A DNA stretch of 64,000 nt, taken from contig NZ_BNJI01000001.1 of the NCBI RefSeq assembly GCF_016587415.1, forward strand, positions 3,015,501 through 3,079,500, written 5' to 3'. The position numbers and the translations under genes were made by a program. A model generated the notes under the pieces. It saw nothing but the letters and a program-made list of their open reading frames with translations, had not been told where the DNA came from and ran no database searches. Positions 24,265-32,255 of this stretch are shown piece after piece. Each line of letters opens with the position of its first letter. The first letter of the stretch is position 1. Origin of the DNA: Ktedonobacter sp. SOSP1-85 (GTDB taxonomy: Bacteria > Chloroflexota > Ktedonobacteria > Ktedonobacterales > Ktedonobacteraceae).

Positions 24265-24728
24265 AGACATTATCCTTTTAGGGCTACGTATATCGCTTCA
24301 TCTTTTCTGGCTTATCAGCTGCATAGACACTGTCTATATGTAGGAATACGTTTCGTCACAGGGCAATGCATTACTCTATTGCTCTTCAACATGTTTTACT
24401 GCACTGCATCGTACCACAAAAGTTTTCCCCTCACCAGGGCTTCGGCTTTTCGCGCCCGCTCCATATACCCATACCTCCTGCTATACATGGTATACTATTT
24501 CTACCACACTCCTGGCTTAGACGTTTCATATCATGCATCGGTGTTGACAGATATACCTTTCTCATTTTGTGTCTATAATGCCTTTGTATACGTGTTTATA
24601 CATACATAACAAACCCAACATACAAGCGTATATAAAAGGTCGGCTTCTCTATTCGTGGCACTAATCTCAAGGGATATGTCATCGCATATGATCGATATCT
24701 ATGCATTGTTACGCAAAAAGGACTTTAT
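24265..24728. other. Divergent intergenic region ahead of the thymidylate-kinase pair
   Basis: No gene. TTGACA (24544) and TATAAT (24574) are both near consensus but 24 bp apart, so they probably belong to different promoters or are fortuitous. The region 24580-24650 is AT-rich with TATA-like repeats. Confidence 0.4.
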
Positions 24729-25511
24729 ATGGAAACCTACGGGTCACATCAGTTTCCTGGTAAGCTCTTCGTTGTTGAGGGAATCGATGGTTCCGGTAAG
24801 AGCACCCAGATTGCGCTACTCCGCCAGTGGCTGATCAGCCAGGGGTATAGCGTCTTCTTTAGCGAGTGGAACTCCTCGCCGCTCGTCAAACAAACGACCT
24901 CGCGCGGTAAGAAAAAGCAAATTCTCACTCCGACCACGTTTAGCCTGATTCATGCCACGGATTTTGCGGATCGCACCGAACATGACATTATCCCGCCACT
25001 GAAGGCTGGCGCGATTGTGCTTGCGGACCGCTATATTTATACAGCTTTTGCACGCGACGCGGCTCGTGGAGTGAACCGTACCTGGGTACGGGAACTCTAT
25101 CGCTTCGCAGTCCAACCTACCCTGGCATTCTACTACCGCGTGCCCCTCTCGCTCTCATTACGCCGGATTATGAATGGGAGACCACACCTGAAGTACTATG
25201 AGGCAGGCATGGATCTTGGACTGAGCACCGATCCCTATGAGAGCTTCAAACTCTTTCAGCATCGCGTGGTCCAGGAATATGAGGCAATGGTCAAGGAGTT
25301 TGGCCTCACCGTGATGGATGCCACGCTCTCCATTCAAGAGCAGCAGCGACATATGCGTGAGCTCGTCCTTCCTCACCTTGAAGGTGTGCGCCGCATCAGT
25401 ATGCCGCTACCTCCTTTAGGGTCAACCCCGCTAGAGTCAACGACGCCTGGGGAGTCATCCTGGAAACAAACTTCACAGTCTACTGGACGTTCCGAGATTA
25501 TTATCAAGTAA
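24729..25511 (+). CDS. Thymidylate kinase-like P-loop kinase, member 1
   Basis: 260 residues. dTMP kinase fold with an intact Walker A (GIDGSGKST at about 18-26), DRYIYTAFARDAARG (the DR(Y/H) motif), and a lid region; the final ~45 residues are Pro/Ser/Thr-rich and not part of the kinase. Canonical enzymes phosphorylate dTMP to dTDP, but this protein lacks several tmk hallmarks, so it may act on another nucleotide or on polyphosphate-linked substrates. ATG with AAAGGA 6 nt upstream. 16 nt separate it from member 2, so they are cotranscribed. Confidence 0.8.
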   Translation: METYGSHQFPGKLFVVEGIDGSGKSTQIALLRQWLISQGYSVFFSEWNSSPLVKQTTSRGKKKQILTPTTFSLIHATDFADRTEHDIIPPLKAGAIVLADRYIYTAFARDAARGVNRTWVRELYRFAVQPTLAFYYRVPLSLSLRRIMNGRPHLKYYEAGMDLGLSTDPYESFKLFQHRVVQEYEAMVKEFGLTVMDATLSIQEQQRHMRELVLPHLEGVRRISMPLPPLGSTPLESTTPGESSWKQTSQSTGRSEIIIK

Positions 25512-25527
25512 GGAGTCACTTCTATCC

Positions 25528-26316
25528 ATGAGTGTCGTCATTGAACCAATCATCCGCGACACGAAAGGGATTTCGGCTTCAACCACGCTGGTGGATCTGT
25601 TTAAGGAGGAACATATACTTATGACCCGCCCTGATTGTTATGGTATTGATACCCTGGGTATTCAGGTTGGTGAAGAAATTTTGCCAGGACGCTTAATTGT
25701 TATTGAAGGGACCGATGGTGTAGGTCGCACAACACAGCTTCGGCTCTTACGTCCCTGGCTGGAGAGCCTGGGCTACGCAGTAGCAGATACCGAGTTCACG
25801 CGCTCGGCACTCGCAGGCGATGGTATCAGGCAGGCCAAGGCCGGACATACTCTTGGCCCAATCACGATGCATCTCTTCTACGCCACCGATTTCGTAGATC
25901 GCCTGGAGAACCAGGTTCTCCCCGCGCTACGAGCTGGCTTTATTGTTCTGATTGACCGGTATATCTATACACTGATGGCTCGTGCAATGGTGCGTGGCGC
26001 CAATCCTCATTGGCTGCGCTCTATTTACAGTCTGGCCCTCAAGCCCGATGCCATTTTCTATCTCAACATTGGTATTGATGATCTGATTCCACGCGTGCTC
26101 CAGCGCGGGGGTTTCAATTACTGGGAATCAGGGATGGATATGCGCCTGGGTCCCGATCTCTATGAAAGCTTTATAACCTACCAGGCCCGGCTCCTCACCC
26201 AGTTCGAGCACATGGTCAAGCCCTACGAGTTTCGGGTCATCGACGCCAAACAACCGGTGGAAGATATCTGCGCCCAACTGAAGAACGCGATCTATCCTCT
26301 CCTACCACAGGGATAA
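25528..26316 (+). CDS. Thymidylate kinase-like protein, member 2, degenerate P-loop
   Basis: 262 residues, homologous to member 1 throughout (FYATDFVDR, VLIDRYIYT, YWESGMDMRLGPDLYESF against the same stretches upstream). The Walker A is GTDGVGRTT: the invariant Lys is Arg, so ATP hydrolysis is questionable. DRYIYT is retained. Two starts each have a good ribosome site: ATG 25528 (AAGGAG 12 nt away) and ATG 25621 (AAGGAGG 11 nt away); the second removes 31 residues that have no counterpart in member 1. Member 2 may regulate or form a heterodimer with member 1. Confidence 0.78.
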   Translation: MSVVIEPIIRDTKGISASTTLVDLFKEEHILMTRPDCYGIDTLGIQVGEEILPGRLIVIEGTDGVGRTTQLRLLRPWLESLGYAVADTEFTRSALAGDGIRQAKAGHTLGPITMHLFYATDFVDRLENQVLPALRAGFIVLIDRYIYTLMARAMVRGANPHWLRSIYSLALKPDAIFYLNIGIDDLIPRVLQRGGFNYWESGMDMRLGPDLYESFITYQARLLTQFEHMVKPYEFRVIDAKQPVEDICAQLKNAIYPLLPQG

Positions 26317-26685
26317 AATCAGCCACTCAACCAGAGGCTACGCGCAATGGCGCGCCAGAAGATCTTATTAACCTGCTTATTACAACCAGACAGTGAAACC
26401 CTGTGCACCCTTCTCCCGTGTACAAGAAGACACATAACACAGTCTAAGCCACGTTGAATCATTATGATGCTTCTCGTTATGTGCATATTGTGCAACATGC
26501 ACATATGTACTATGTACACTAAGTAACTTGTCACCTCTTTGATGACATGTTATACTCAGTGGAGAGAGAAAAATCTCACAATTTCCAAAAATTTTTTCGT
26601 ACACCCACAATCAACGCGATTGCTCCGCTTCGTTACCGATCTCGCGCCACTACTGGCGCCCCGGAGTAAATACGCCTGATTGCCT

Positions 26686-26870
26686 GGGCAAAGGAGGTGA
26701 GGGATATGGACGCTGGCCCTAGTTCTAGTCACAGTACTAGCGGCAGGCCTGATTGTGCCTGCCAATGGGAGAGTTCTACTCCTCATCGAGTAGCCAGGTG
26801 TGGTTGCGATGGCTCACTTTCTAATACCTCGCTTGCCTGACCTATAACCACCATACCCTTACTCGATGAG
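26686..26870 (+). promoter_or_regulatory. Candidate M-box-like magnesium riboswitch
   Basis: Conserved-looking blocks occur in M-box order: GGUGAGG at 26696, GAUAUGGAC then GCUGGCCC, and GCCAAUGGG at 26761, with an extra hairpin (GGCAGGC...GCCTGCC) between the last two. GGGATATGG can pair with CCATACCC at 26851 (one bulge), as M-box P2 does. CTCATCGAGTA (26782-26792) is fully complementary to 26860-26870 and could be the alternative stem. The gene downstream is an MgtE transporter, but 456 nt away, which is unusual. Confidence 0.45.
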
Positions 26871-27254
26871 CTGACATCCACCAGTTTCCCCCTATGATAT
26901 AGCATTATAGTCAGACCCAAGAGATGTCGAGTAAGGACGATCCCGCCTTTGCCAGCAAGTCCTTGTGCTGCTCAGCAGCATCCCCCTTATGGCTTTTCTG
27001 CTCTGTCTATGAGCGTGTCTCTGACGATGTTCTCTTACAAAAGAGGCATCGCTGGTCCTACCTGTCCGTGCGATAGGCAGGCTCATACCGCTCCCGACAG
27101 ACCAACCTGTGCTCGGCTTTGCTATCCGAAGAACACTAACACAGCCTCCAGTGACCCTCCTGCCTACAGGAGAATTAGGAGCGCTGTGCGCCTTGCTCCT
27201 GTGACAGGGCATCTACCACCGCAAACGAGCAACTGCAAAGGACATTCAAACTAC

Positions 27255-27285
27255 TTATACACATATGTGCACAGAATGTGGATAA
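27255..27285. promoter_or_regulatory. Inverted pair of DnaA-box-like sites ahead of mgtE
   Basis: TTATACACA (27255-27263) and TGTGGATAA (27277-27285, the reverse complement of TTATCCACA) separated by 13 bp, 42 nt before the mgtE start. Functional DnaA binding is unproven. Confidence 0.45.
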
Positions 27286-27326
27286 GTGGATACGCACTAC
27301 TGAGTCTTGAAAAAGGCGGTGATTTC

Positions 27327-29264
27327 ATGATTTTCTTGAGCGATCTGCTCCGCCGGAGCATTGTCGATAACGACCATCGCCGCGTGGGTAGCGTGCGCGA
27401 TGTCTGCGTCTCCCTTGATGAGACCTTTCCCGTGGTAACCGCGCTCGTCGTCCATCGCAGCGGCAACGGAGAAATGATGATTCCCTGGTCCCAGGTAGCC
27501 ACTGTAGAGGGACCAGAAGTACGCTTAAATATTAATAAAGATGGTATTACACCTTATATCCCGCATACTGAAGAGCTTTTATTAAAAAGAGATATTCTTG
27601 ATAAGCAGATTGTAGATACTCAGGGCTTCCGCGTTGTTAAAGTCAATGATCTTAAATTGGCTCAGATTAAACGCACCGCGCGCCTGGTTGGTGTGGATAT
27701 TAGCCTGAGTGGCTTGCTGCGTCGCCTTGGCTTGCAAGCCACGATTGACCGCATCGGGCGCGTCGTTCCATTGCAGTTGCCAGAGCGAACCATTACCTGG
27801 AATTATGTTGAACCCATTCAGGTGGTGGGCGCACACACCGGTCAGCTCGCCCTAGCAGGTACCACCGCTGCAACCGTGGGGGCGGTTGGCGTTATCCCCA
27901 AGCTCCAGCTCAACGTAAGTCATAACAAACTGATCGATCTCCATCCCGCCGATATCGCCGACATCCTGGAGCAGCTTGATGTCGAAGAGGCCGGGGCCAT
28001 GCTGGAGCGCCTGGACATGGAGACCGCCGCCGATACCCTCAACGAGGTCGAGTATCCCTTGCAGAGCGAACTGATCAGCGAGCTGGATCCCGAGCGCGCC
28101 TCTGATCTCCTGGAGCGCCTCGCACCTGATGATGCCGCCGATATCCTGGCCGAGATGGCTCCGGCTGAGGCCGAGCACCTGCTTAACCTCATGCCCACTG
28201 AGGAGTCACGCCCCATTCGCGATCTCCTGCGCTATGACGCCGAGACGGCAGGCGGTATTATGACGCCTGAGTACCTGGCGCTCTCTGAGACATCGACGGT
28301 CGAGGATGCGCTGACCTACCTGCGCCAGCACTCAGAGCACCTGGAGATGGTTTACTATCTCTATGTCATTGATGAGCAGCACCATCTAAAGGGTGTGGTC
28401 TCGTTGCGGCAACTGGTTGTCGCCGAACCCACGACACGCATCGCCGATCTGAAGGACCCCGACGTCATCAAAGTGCATGTGGATACCGACCAGGAAGAGG
28501 TGGCGCGGATCATCGCCAAGTACGACCTGCTTGGCGTGCCCGTCGTTGATGAGGAAGATCACCTTGTGGGACTGGTCACGGTCGACGATGTCATCGACGT
28601 TATCCACGAGGAGCAAGCTGAAGACCTCTCCGATATCGTGGGCGCGGATGTGGAGGAGTCTGAAGAAGAGGAGAATTTCTCCTGGTCAACTGCCGCTCGG
28701 CGCACAATCTGGCCTATTGTCAACGTGATTGCAGGCTTTGTTCTGGCCCTGGTCCTGGCTCAGGCCTTCGCCCCCCTGCTCGCACATACCACCGCACTCG
28801 TTAGCCTCGTAGGAAGTGTAAGCGATAATCGGCTCTCACTGGCACTTGGAGGTCTCTTCTGCCTGGTTCCGATGCTGCTGCTCACAAGCGGGAGTGCTAG
28901 CTCACAGGCCCTGGGCATCGCTGGCTGGAACCTGCGCAGCACACGCGGGCGTGATCTGTGGAAAACGATTCTGCGTGAGTTGCTGATCGGCACCTTTAGC
29001 GGCATTGTCGTGAGCATCCTGGCTGGGATCGCGGCCTTCGTGCTCTTCCATACCGTTGCCTTAAGCCTGGTGGCGGCGCTGGGCTTTGGCTTTACACAGT
29101 TAATCGCTTACTTCTGCGGCCTGGGCCTGCCCAACCTCTTGCAGCGCCTGCGCCTACGTGGCAGTTTAATCACAGCGCCTCTACTTGATCCTGTCATCTC
29201 CGTGATTAGCCTGGGGGTCTTCCTGACCGTAACCATTATGCTGATCGAGCGCGTCGCGCTATAA
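27327..29264 (+). CDS. mgtE: Magnesium transporter MgtE with N-terminal PRC-barrel domains
   Basis: 645 residues; start ATG 27327 (AAAGGCGGTG about 7 nt upstream). The first ~165 residues are two PRC-barrel-like repeats (FLSDLLRRSIVDNDHRRVGSV; DKQIVDTQGFRVVKVND). Then the MgtE N domain (HPADIADILEQL, ERASDLLERLAPDDAADILAEM), two CBS domains (TAGGIMTPEYLALSE; VVDEEDHLVGLVTVDDVIDV), a plug-helix region and the membrane domain with five helices beginning WPIVNVIAGFVLALVLAQ and the pore-lining PMLLLTSGSASSQ. MgtE is a Mg2+-gated Mg2+ channel; the extra PRC barrels are an added feature compared with the Thermus protein. Confidence 0.95.
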   Translation: MIFLSDLLRRSIVDNDHRRVGSVRDVCVSLDETFPVVTALVVHRSGNGEMMIPWSQVATVEGPEVRLNINKDGITPYIPHTEELLLKRDILDKQIVDTQGFRVVKVNDLKLAQIKRTARLVGVDISLSGLLRRLGLQATIDRIGRVVPLQLPERTITWNYVEPIQVVGAHTGQLALAGTTAATVGAVGVIPKLQLNVSHNKLIDLHPADIADILEQLDVEEAGAMLERLDMETAADTLNEVEYPLQSELISELDPERASDLLERLAPDDAADILAEMAPAEAEHLLNLMPTEESRPIRDLLRYDAETAGGIMTPEYLALSETSTVEDALTYLRQHSEHLEMVYYLYVIDEQHHLKGVVSLRQLVVAEPTTRIADLKDPDVIKVHVDTDQEEVARIIAKYDLLGVPVVDEEDHLVGLVTVDDVIDVIHEEQAEDLSDIVGADVEESEEEENFSWSTAARRTIWPIVNVIAGFVLALVLAQAFAPLLAHTTALVSLVGSVSDNRLSLALGGLFCLVPMLLLTSGSASSQALGIAGWNLRSTRGRDLWKTILRELLIGTFSGIVVSILAGIAAFVLFHTVALSLVAALGFGFTQLIAYFCGLGLPNLLQRLRLRGSLITAPLLDPVISVISLGVFLTVTIMLIERVAL

Positions 29265-29277
29265 TACATTTCTCTTT

Positions 29278-29344
29278 AATAAAGATGTGGGATATGATAG
29301 GGAAATGCCTGCAGTATTTCCCTATCATATCCCACATCTTTATT
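29278..29344. terminator. 29-bp hairpin between mgtE and the phosphatase gene
   Basis: Arms 29278-29306 and 29316-29344, perfect, flanked by TTTTTATT. It serves the convergent mgtE and histidine-phosphatase genes. Confidence 0.85.
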
Positions 29345-29345
29345 T

Positions 29346-30068
29346 TTATTGTTCGCTGGCAGGTTCGTCGGGCTGGTCGACCTGGTAGCGCTTTCTCTTT
29401 GGCAAGGGAAGCTGCTCCCAGGGGATGAGCGTATCCGTCTCCAGGCCACGCACATGCATATTATCGTTATAACGTATCAAGCGCCAGAAACTGGTTCCAT
29501 TATGCTCATCCTCTCGCCACTGAGTAATGGAGGTGTTCTGGGTAAAGAAATGGGCAGGCGGCATGGCAAAGGTGCTATAGCGAAAAAAGTAGGCGAAAGA
29601 GTTATCGATAACACCGCCATGACAGACGATGACGATACTCTTGCCCGCGTGCTCCTGAGTAATGCGCTCTAAAGCGGTGGCGACACGCAGGGCAAAGGAA
29701 GGCCAGCTCTCGCCACCCGGCGCTATCGGTTTAAATGGCTGGTGCAGAAAGTCCGGACCGGGACCATAGCGCTCGTGATATTCATCATAGGTCAGGCCAT
29801 GGGCTTCGCCTTCTAGCATTTCCTGCACCTCATCATCAAAGATAATTGGTAGCTCAAAGGCCGGGGCGATAATCTCGGCGGTCTGCCTGGCTCGTGGCAG
29901 GGTACTGGCGATCACAATGTCTGCCTGAATCTCGCGTGTAGCAATCAATCTATCGCGCAGGCGCTCGGCCTGCCTGACGCCTAATTCGGTAAGTCCATCA
30001 TCGCGAAGAAACTGGTGTACCTGACTTGTGGCTTCACCATGACGAATCAGATAGAGCTGGGTGGTCAT
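29346..30068 (-). CDS. Histidine phosphatase (phosphoglycerate mutase-like)
   Basis: 240 residues. The RHG signature LIRHGEATS carries the phosphohistidine; other active-site parts are STLPRARQTAEII (Arg of the second motif) and VCHGGVIDN (second catalytic His). The substrate is not evident; broad-specificity phosphatases, cofactor-dependent mutases and alpha-ribazole phosphatases share this fold. The ~50 C-terminal residues after WRLIRYNDN are specific to this protein. Start ATG 30068: AGGAG lies 13 nt upstream inside the longer frame. Confidence 0.9.
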   Translation of the reverse strand: MTTQLYLIRHGEATSQVHQFLRDDGLTELGVRQAERLRDRLIATREIQADIVIASTLPRARQTAEIIAPAFELPIIFDDEVQEMLEGEAHGLTYDEYHERYGPGPDFLHQPFKPIAPGGESWPSFALRVATALERITQEHAGKSIVIVCHGGVIDNSFAYFFRYSTFAMPPAHFFTQNTSITQWREDEHNGTSFWRLIRYNDNMHVRGLETDTLIPWEQLPLPKRKRYQVDQPDEPASEQ

Positions 30069-30211
30069 AAAAGAAGTTTTCTCCTCTTTCTTTAGCACGG
30101 CTTTGCTGAGAACTCTCCCCTGAGCCTACATCATAGCTACAATATTGATTATATTGACATTGTAGCATATGCACTCTTTATCCTGCCTGCTTTCTTCGCG
30201 CCTACGGCGCT

Positions 30212-30273
30212 CAGGGGTAAGATGTGTATGTGGAAAACGGCAGGCCGTTTTCCACATACACATCTTACCCCTG
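30212..30273. terminator. 29-bp perfect hairpin downstream of atpE
   Basis: Arms 30212-30240 and 30245-30273, loop CAGG. Immediately before it lies CGCGCCTACGGCGCTC (30197-30212), a motif that recurs next to two other hairpins. Confidence 0.75.
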
Positions 30274-30319
30274 GAGTTCGCGTAGCGAACCGAGACAAGA
30301 GCCGGAGGAGATCCCTTTG

Positions 30320-30541
30320 TCACTGGCGCAAGAGGATCAACAAGCCCATGACCAGGGCGTAGATGACAATCGTTTCGGAGAAAACCAGGCCCAGGATGAA
30401 GTTTGTGCGTACGGTGCTTCCCGACTCAGGGTTGCGCCCTAACGCCTCATAAGCGCGCCCATTAGCTAAACCCATGGCGATACCCGCGCCAATTGCTCCC
30501 AGGCCAATCGCCAGGGCGGCGGCTATTGCTTGCCACATCAT
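30320..30541 (-). CDS. atpE: F0F1 ATP synthase subunit c, isolated gene
   Basis: 73 residues, two transmembrane helices: the first with the GxGxGxG packing motif (GLGAIGAGIAMG), a polar loop GRNPESGSTVRTN (R-Q/N-P), and the second with the ion-binding Glu in LVFSETIVIYALVMGLLIL. That is the full c-ring subunit of rotary ATP synthase. ATG start with AAGGAGG 8 nt upstream. None of the other atp genes is nearby; neighbours are a phosphatase and a regulator. The ion-binding surroundings do not show the extra Na+ ligand residues, so proton coupling is likely. Confidence 0.92.
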   Translation of the reverse strand: MMWQAIAAALAIGLGAIGAGIAMGLANGRAYEALGRNPESGSTVRTNFILGLVFSETIVIYALVMGLLILLRQ

Positions 30542-30752
30542 GTCTCCTACCTCCTTATAGGTGGGTTGTACGTATCTCTTTTCTCTTTACACCCCAATTG
30601 TAGCGGCTTCACCGGATAGGCAACATCGTATGAATGGATGATTACTTCTCAGCCAAACGGATTTCATCCATCTATCCTGGTTTTCATACCATATTTTTTG
30701 CTATTCTATGCAAAAGAAGTAATAAAGCTAAATACACACCAGAGGAAGAACG

Positions 30753-31463
30753 ATGAACGACGCCTCCAAACCATTGCGCCTGCTCATCGCTAGCGCACAC
30801 CCGATTGTCTGCGAAGGCCTGCGCACTATGCTTGCCGGTAGCCCGGATATTCAACTGCTTGCCATCGCCACATCGCTCCCTGAGACGATGCGCCTTGTAG
30901 GCGAACTTCAACCCCAGGTCCTGCTCATTGATACACATATTCACCAGGGCGCGACGCTCAAAGCCCTCAGCATGATGCACGGCGAGTGGCCAGCCCTGGC
31001 GATAGTGGGGCTCGCCATGCATGCCGATGACCCAGAGTTCCTCCTGGCCTGTCTGCAAACGGGCATGGCAACGTGCCTGCCGCTACATGCCAGTCGCACG
31101 ACCCTCCACCAGGCCTTGACTGCGAGCGTTCACAAGGAGACACTCCTCCAGCACGCCCTGGTGCGAAGTTTGCTTGAGCGAATAGAAGGAGCGACACCTG
31201 TAGAGGAGAGATCGTCTGCGCAGGCGCAGTGGGTGAATCTAACGGAGCGCGAGCTAGAGGTGCTGACCTGTGTCGCACATGGCCAGCGCAACAAGGAGAT
31301 TGCCATCTATCTGAGTATCAGTGAGCCAACCGTCAAGACACACCTGGCAAACATCTACTTTAAATTGCAGGTTGACTCACGCGCCTCAGCCGTCGCCGTC
31401 GCCATGAAGCGGGGCCTCATAACACATGAGAAGGCTTCCCATACCGGTAGGGACCAGCTTTAG
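30753..31463 (+). CDS. LuxR/NarL-family regulator with degenerate receiver
   Basis: 236 residues. The N-terminal part aligns with a receiver (LLIASAHPIVCEGLRTML; VLLIDTHIHQGATLKAL) but the acidic pair is missing (ASAH in place of xDDH) and the conserved Lys is absent; the phosphoacceptor-like Asp in LLIDTH remains. The C-terminal LuxR HTH is complete: LTERELEVLTCVAHGQRNKEIAIYL, SISEPTVKTHLANIYFKL. So it is probably a phosphorylation-independent regulator. ATG start, GAGGAAGAACG just upstream. Convergent with the MerR gene. Confidence 0.9.
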   Translation: MNDASKPLRLLIASAHPIVCEGLRTMLAGSPDIQLLAIATSLPETMRLVGELQPQVLLIDTHIHQGATLKALSMMHGEWPALAIVGLAMHADDPEFLLACLQTGMATCLPLHASRTTLHQALTASVHKETLLQHALVRSLLERIEGATPVEERSSAQAQWVNLTERELEVLTCVAHGQRNKEIAIYLSISEPTVKTHLANIYFKLQVDSRASAVAVAMKRGLITHEKASHTGRDQL

Positions 31464-31507
31464 CGCGTTTCCCAATTTTTCAGCAGGACCATCGCTACGC
31501 ATATTTC

Positions 31508-31900
31508 TTATTGGCAGTTTGCCAGTACGCAATCGATGCATTCTTCGAGGGTGGTACAGCTGCATCCGCCGCCCTGCACCAGCAGGTGCTGCATGGTCTG
31601 AGCCTGATTAATAACGTTTTGTACCTCAATGAGTTTACGCTGCACCAGGCCCTGCCAGTGCGCCCCAAGGGGAACTTCGCCCTGTCGCTTCTCTAATAGA
31701 GATTGAATTTCTGTAAGAGAGAAGCCAATACGCCTGGCGGTTTGCACGAACTCCAGTGTTTGCACCGTCTCTGGCGCATAACGTCTCTGACCGCTCACCC
31801 TGCGCGGCGGCGGCAGAAGGTTAATGCTTTCGTAGTAACGAATCGCCGAGGTGCGCAGGCCGGTGCGCCGGGCGACTTCACCAATACTGAGTTCTTCCAT
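31508..31900 (-). CDS. MerR-family regulator with Cys-rich C-terminus
   Basis: 130 residues. MerR HTH: LSIGEVARRTGLRTSAIRYYESINLLPPPRR, then the dimerisation helix. The last 20 residues hold six Cys (CSC, EEC, DC, NCQ), a probable metal or redox-sensing cluster as in SoxR or other metal-responsive MerR proteins; the exact SoxR CxxCxC pattern is not matched. Start ATG 31900 (longer upstream frame unsupported). The gene lies just downstream of 5S copy 3 on the same strand, beyond a doubled terminator, and no separate promoter is visible. Confidence 0.88.
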   Translation of the reverse strand: MEELSIGEVARRTGLRTSAIRYYESINLLPPPRRVSGQRRYAPETVQTLEFVQTARRIGFSLTEIQSLLEKRQGEVPLGAHWQGLVQRKLIEVQNVINQAQTMQHLLVQGGGCSCTTLEECIDCVLANCQ

Positions 31901-31930
31901 GCGTTTGCTCGTGTTCGATATAAACAAAGA

Positions 31931-31968
31931 ACCGCCCGTGTGAGCAGGTGAAACGGCGGTGTCCAGCT
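31931..31968 (-). repeat. Second copy of the 5S 3' tail and terminator
   Basis: Tandem copy, 50 bp downstream, of the terminator plus last bases of 5S (compare 31981-32018). The two 38-bp units share the GGACACCGCCGTTT end of 5S and the CTCACAC loop, and differ at a few stem bases. Confidence 0.75.
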
Positions 31969-31975
31969 TGATAAT

Positions 31976-32001
31976 AAAAAGACCGCTTGTGTGAGCGGGC
32001 G
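31976..32001 (-). terminator. Terminator of 5S copy 3
   Basis: On the minus strand CCCGCT...AGCGGTC folds as the counterpart of the copy 1 terminator, followed by TTTTTATT. Confidence 0.65.
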
Positions 32002-32119
32002 AAACGGCGGTGTCCTATTTTCCCGTGGGGCTGCCCCCAAAGTATCGTTGGAGCTGAAGAGCTTAACTACCGTGTTCGGGATGGGAACGGGTGTACCCTC
32101 TTCGCAATAACCACCGGTT
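32002..32119 (-). rRNA. rrf: 5S ribosomal RNA, solo copy 3
   Basis: The reverse-strand copy is identical in the mature region to copies 1 and 2, with the same promoter and leader. It lies between the MerR gene and the Ser/Thr kinase. The ORF drawn through it is an artefact. Confidence 0.95.
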
Positions 32120-32156
32120 CGCCTGCGCATACAAGCGGTTCCGATTGACATGGTGC

Positions 32157-32185
32157 ATAATACCATCCTCTTCGCGATTTGTCAA
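32157..32185 (-). promoter_or_regulatory. Promoter of 5S rRNA copy 3
   Basis: Minus strand TTGACA (32180-32185), 17-bp spacer, TATTAT (32157-32162). Confidence 0.85.
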
Positions 32186-32230
32186 CACCTTTTTTGCGAC
32201 TTTTCAAAAATCATCAAATTCGTTGGCTTT

Positions 32231-32246
32231 CGCGCTTGCGGCGCTC
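32231..32246 (+). repeat. CGCGCYTRCGGCGCTC motif, copy 2
   Basis: 16-bp GC-rich palindromic motif 9 bp before the hairpin at 32256. Copies 1 (30197-30212) and 3 (54698-54713) are directly joined to hairpins in the same orientation. Confidence 0.5.
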
Positions 32247-32255
32247 AACCAGCGC

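Larger units (their letters stand above)
26317..27326. other. One-kilobase leader region of mgtE
   Basis: No protein-coding signal: an in-frame extension of mgtE back to 26949 has the wrong composition. The region contains the M-box-like structure at 26686-26870, hairpins such as TCCTG/CAGGA near 27158, and two DnaA-box-like sites at 27255-27285. 26317-26600 shows nothing definite. Confidence 0.5.

Noticed and set aside
24544..24579. TTGACA/TATAAT as a promoter for the kinase pair
   Set aside because: A 24-bp spacer is outside the usable range; listed only as context.
26949..27326. N-terminal extension of MgtE to 26949
   Set aside because: Composition is not coding-like and the region holds structured RNA and DnaA-box-like sites; ATG 27327 has a ribosome-binding site.
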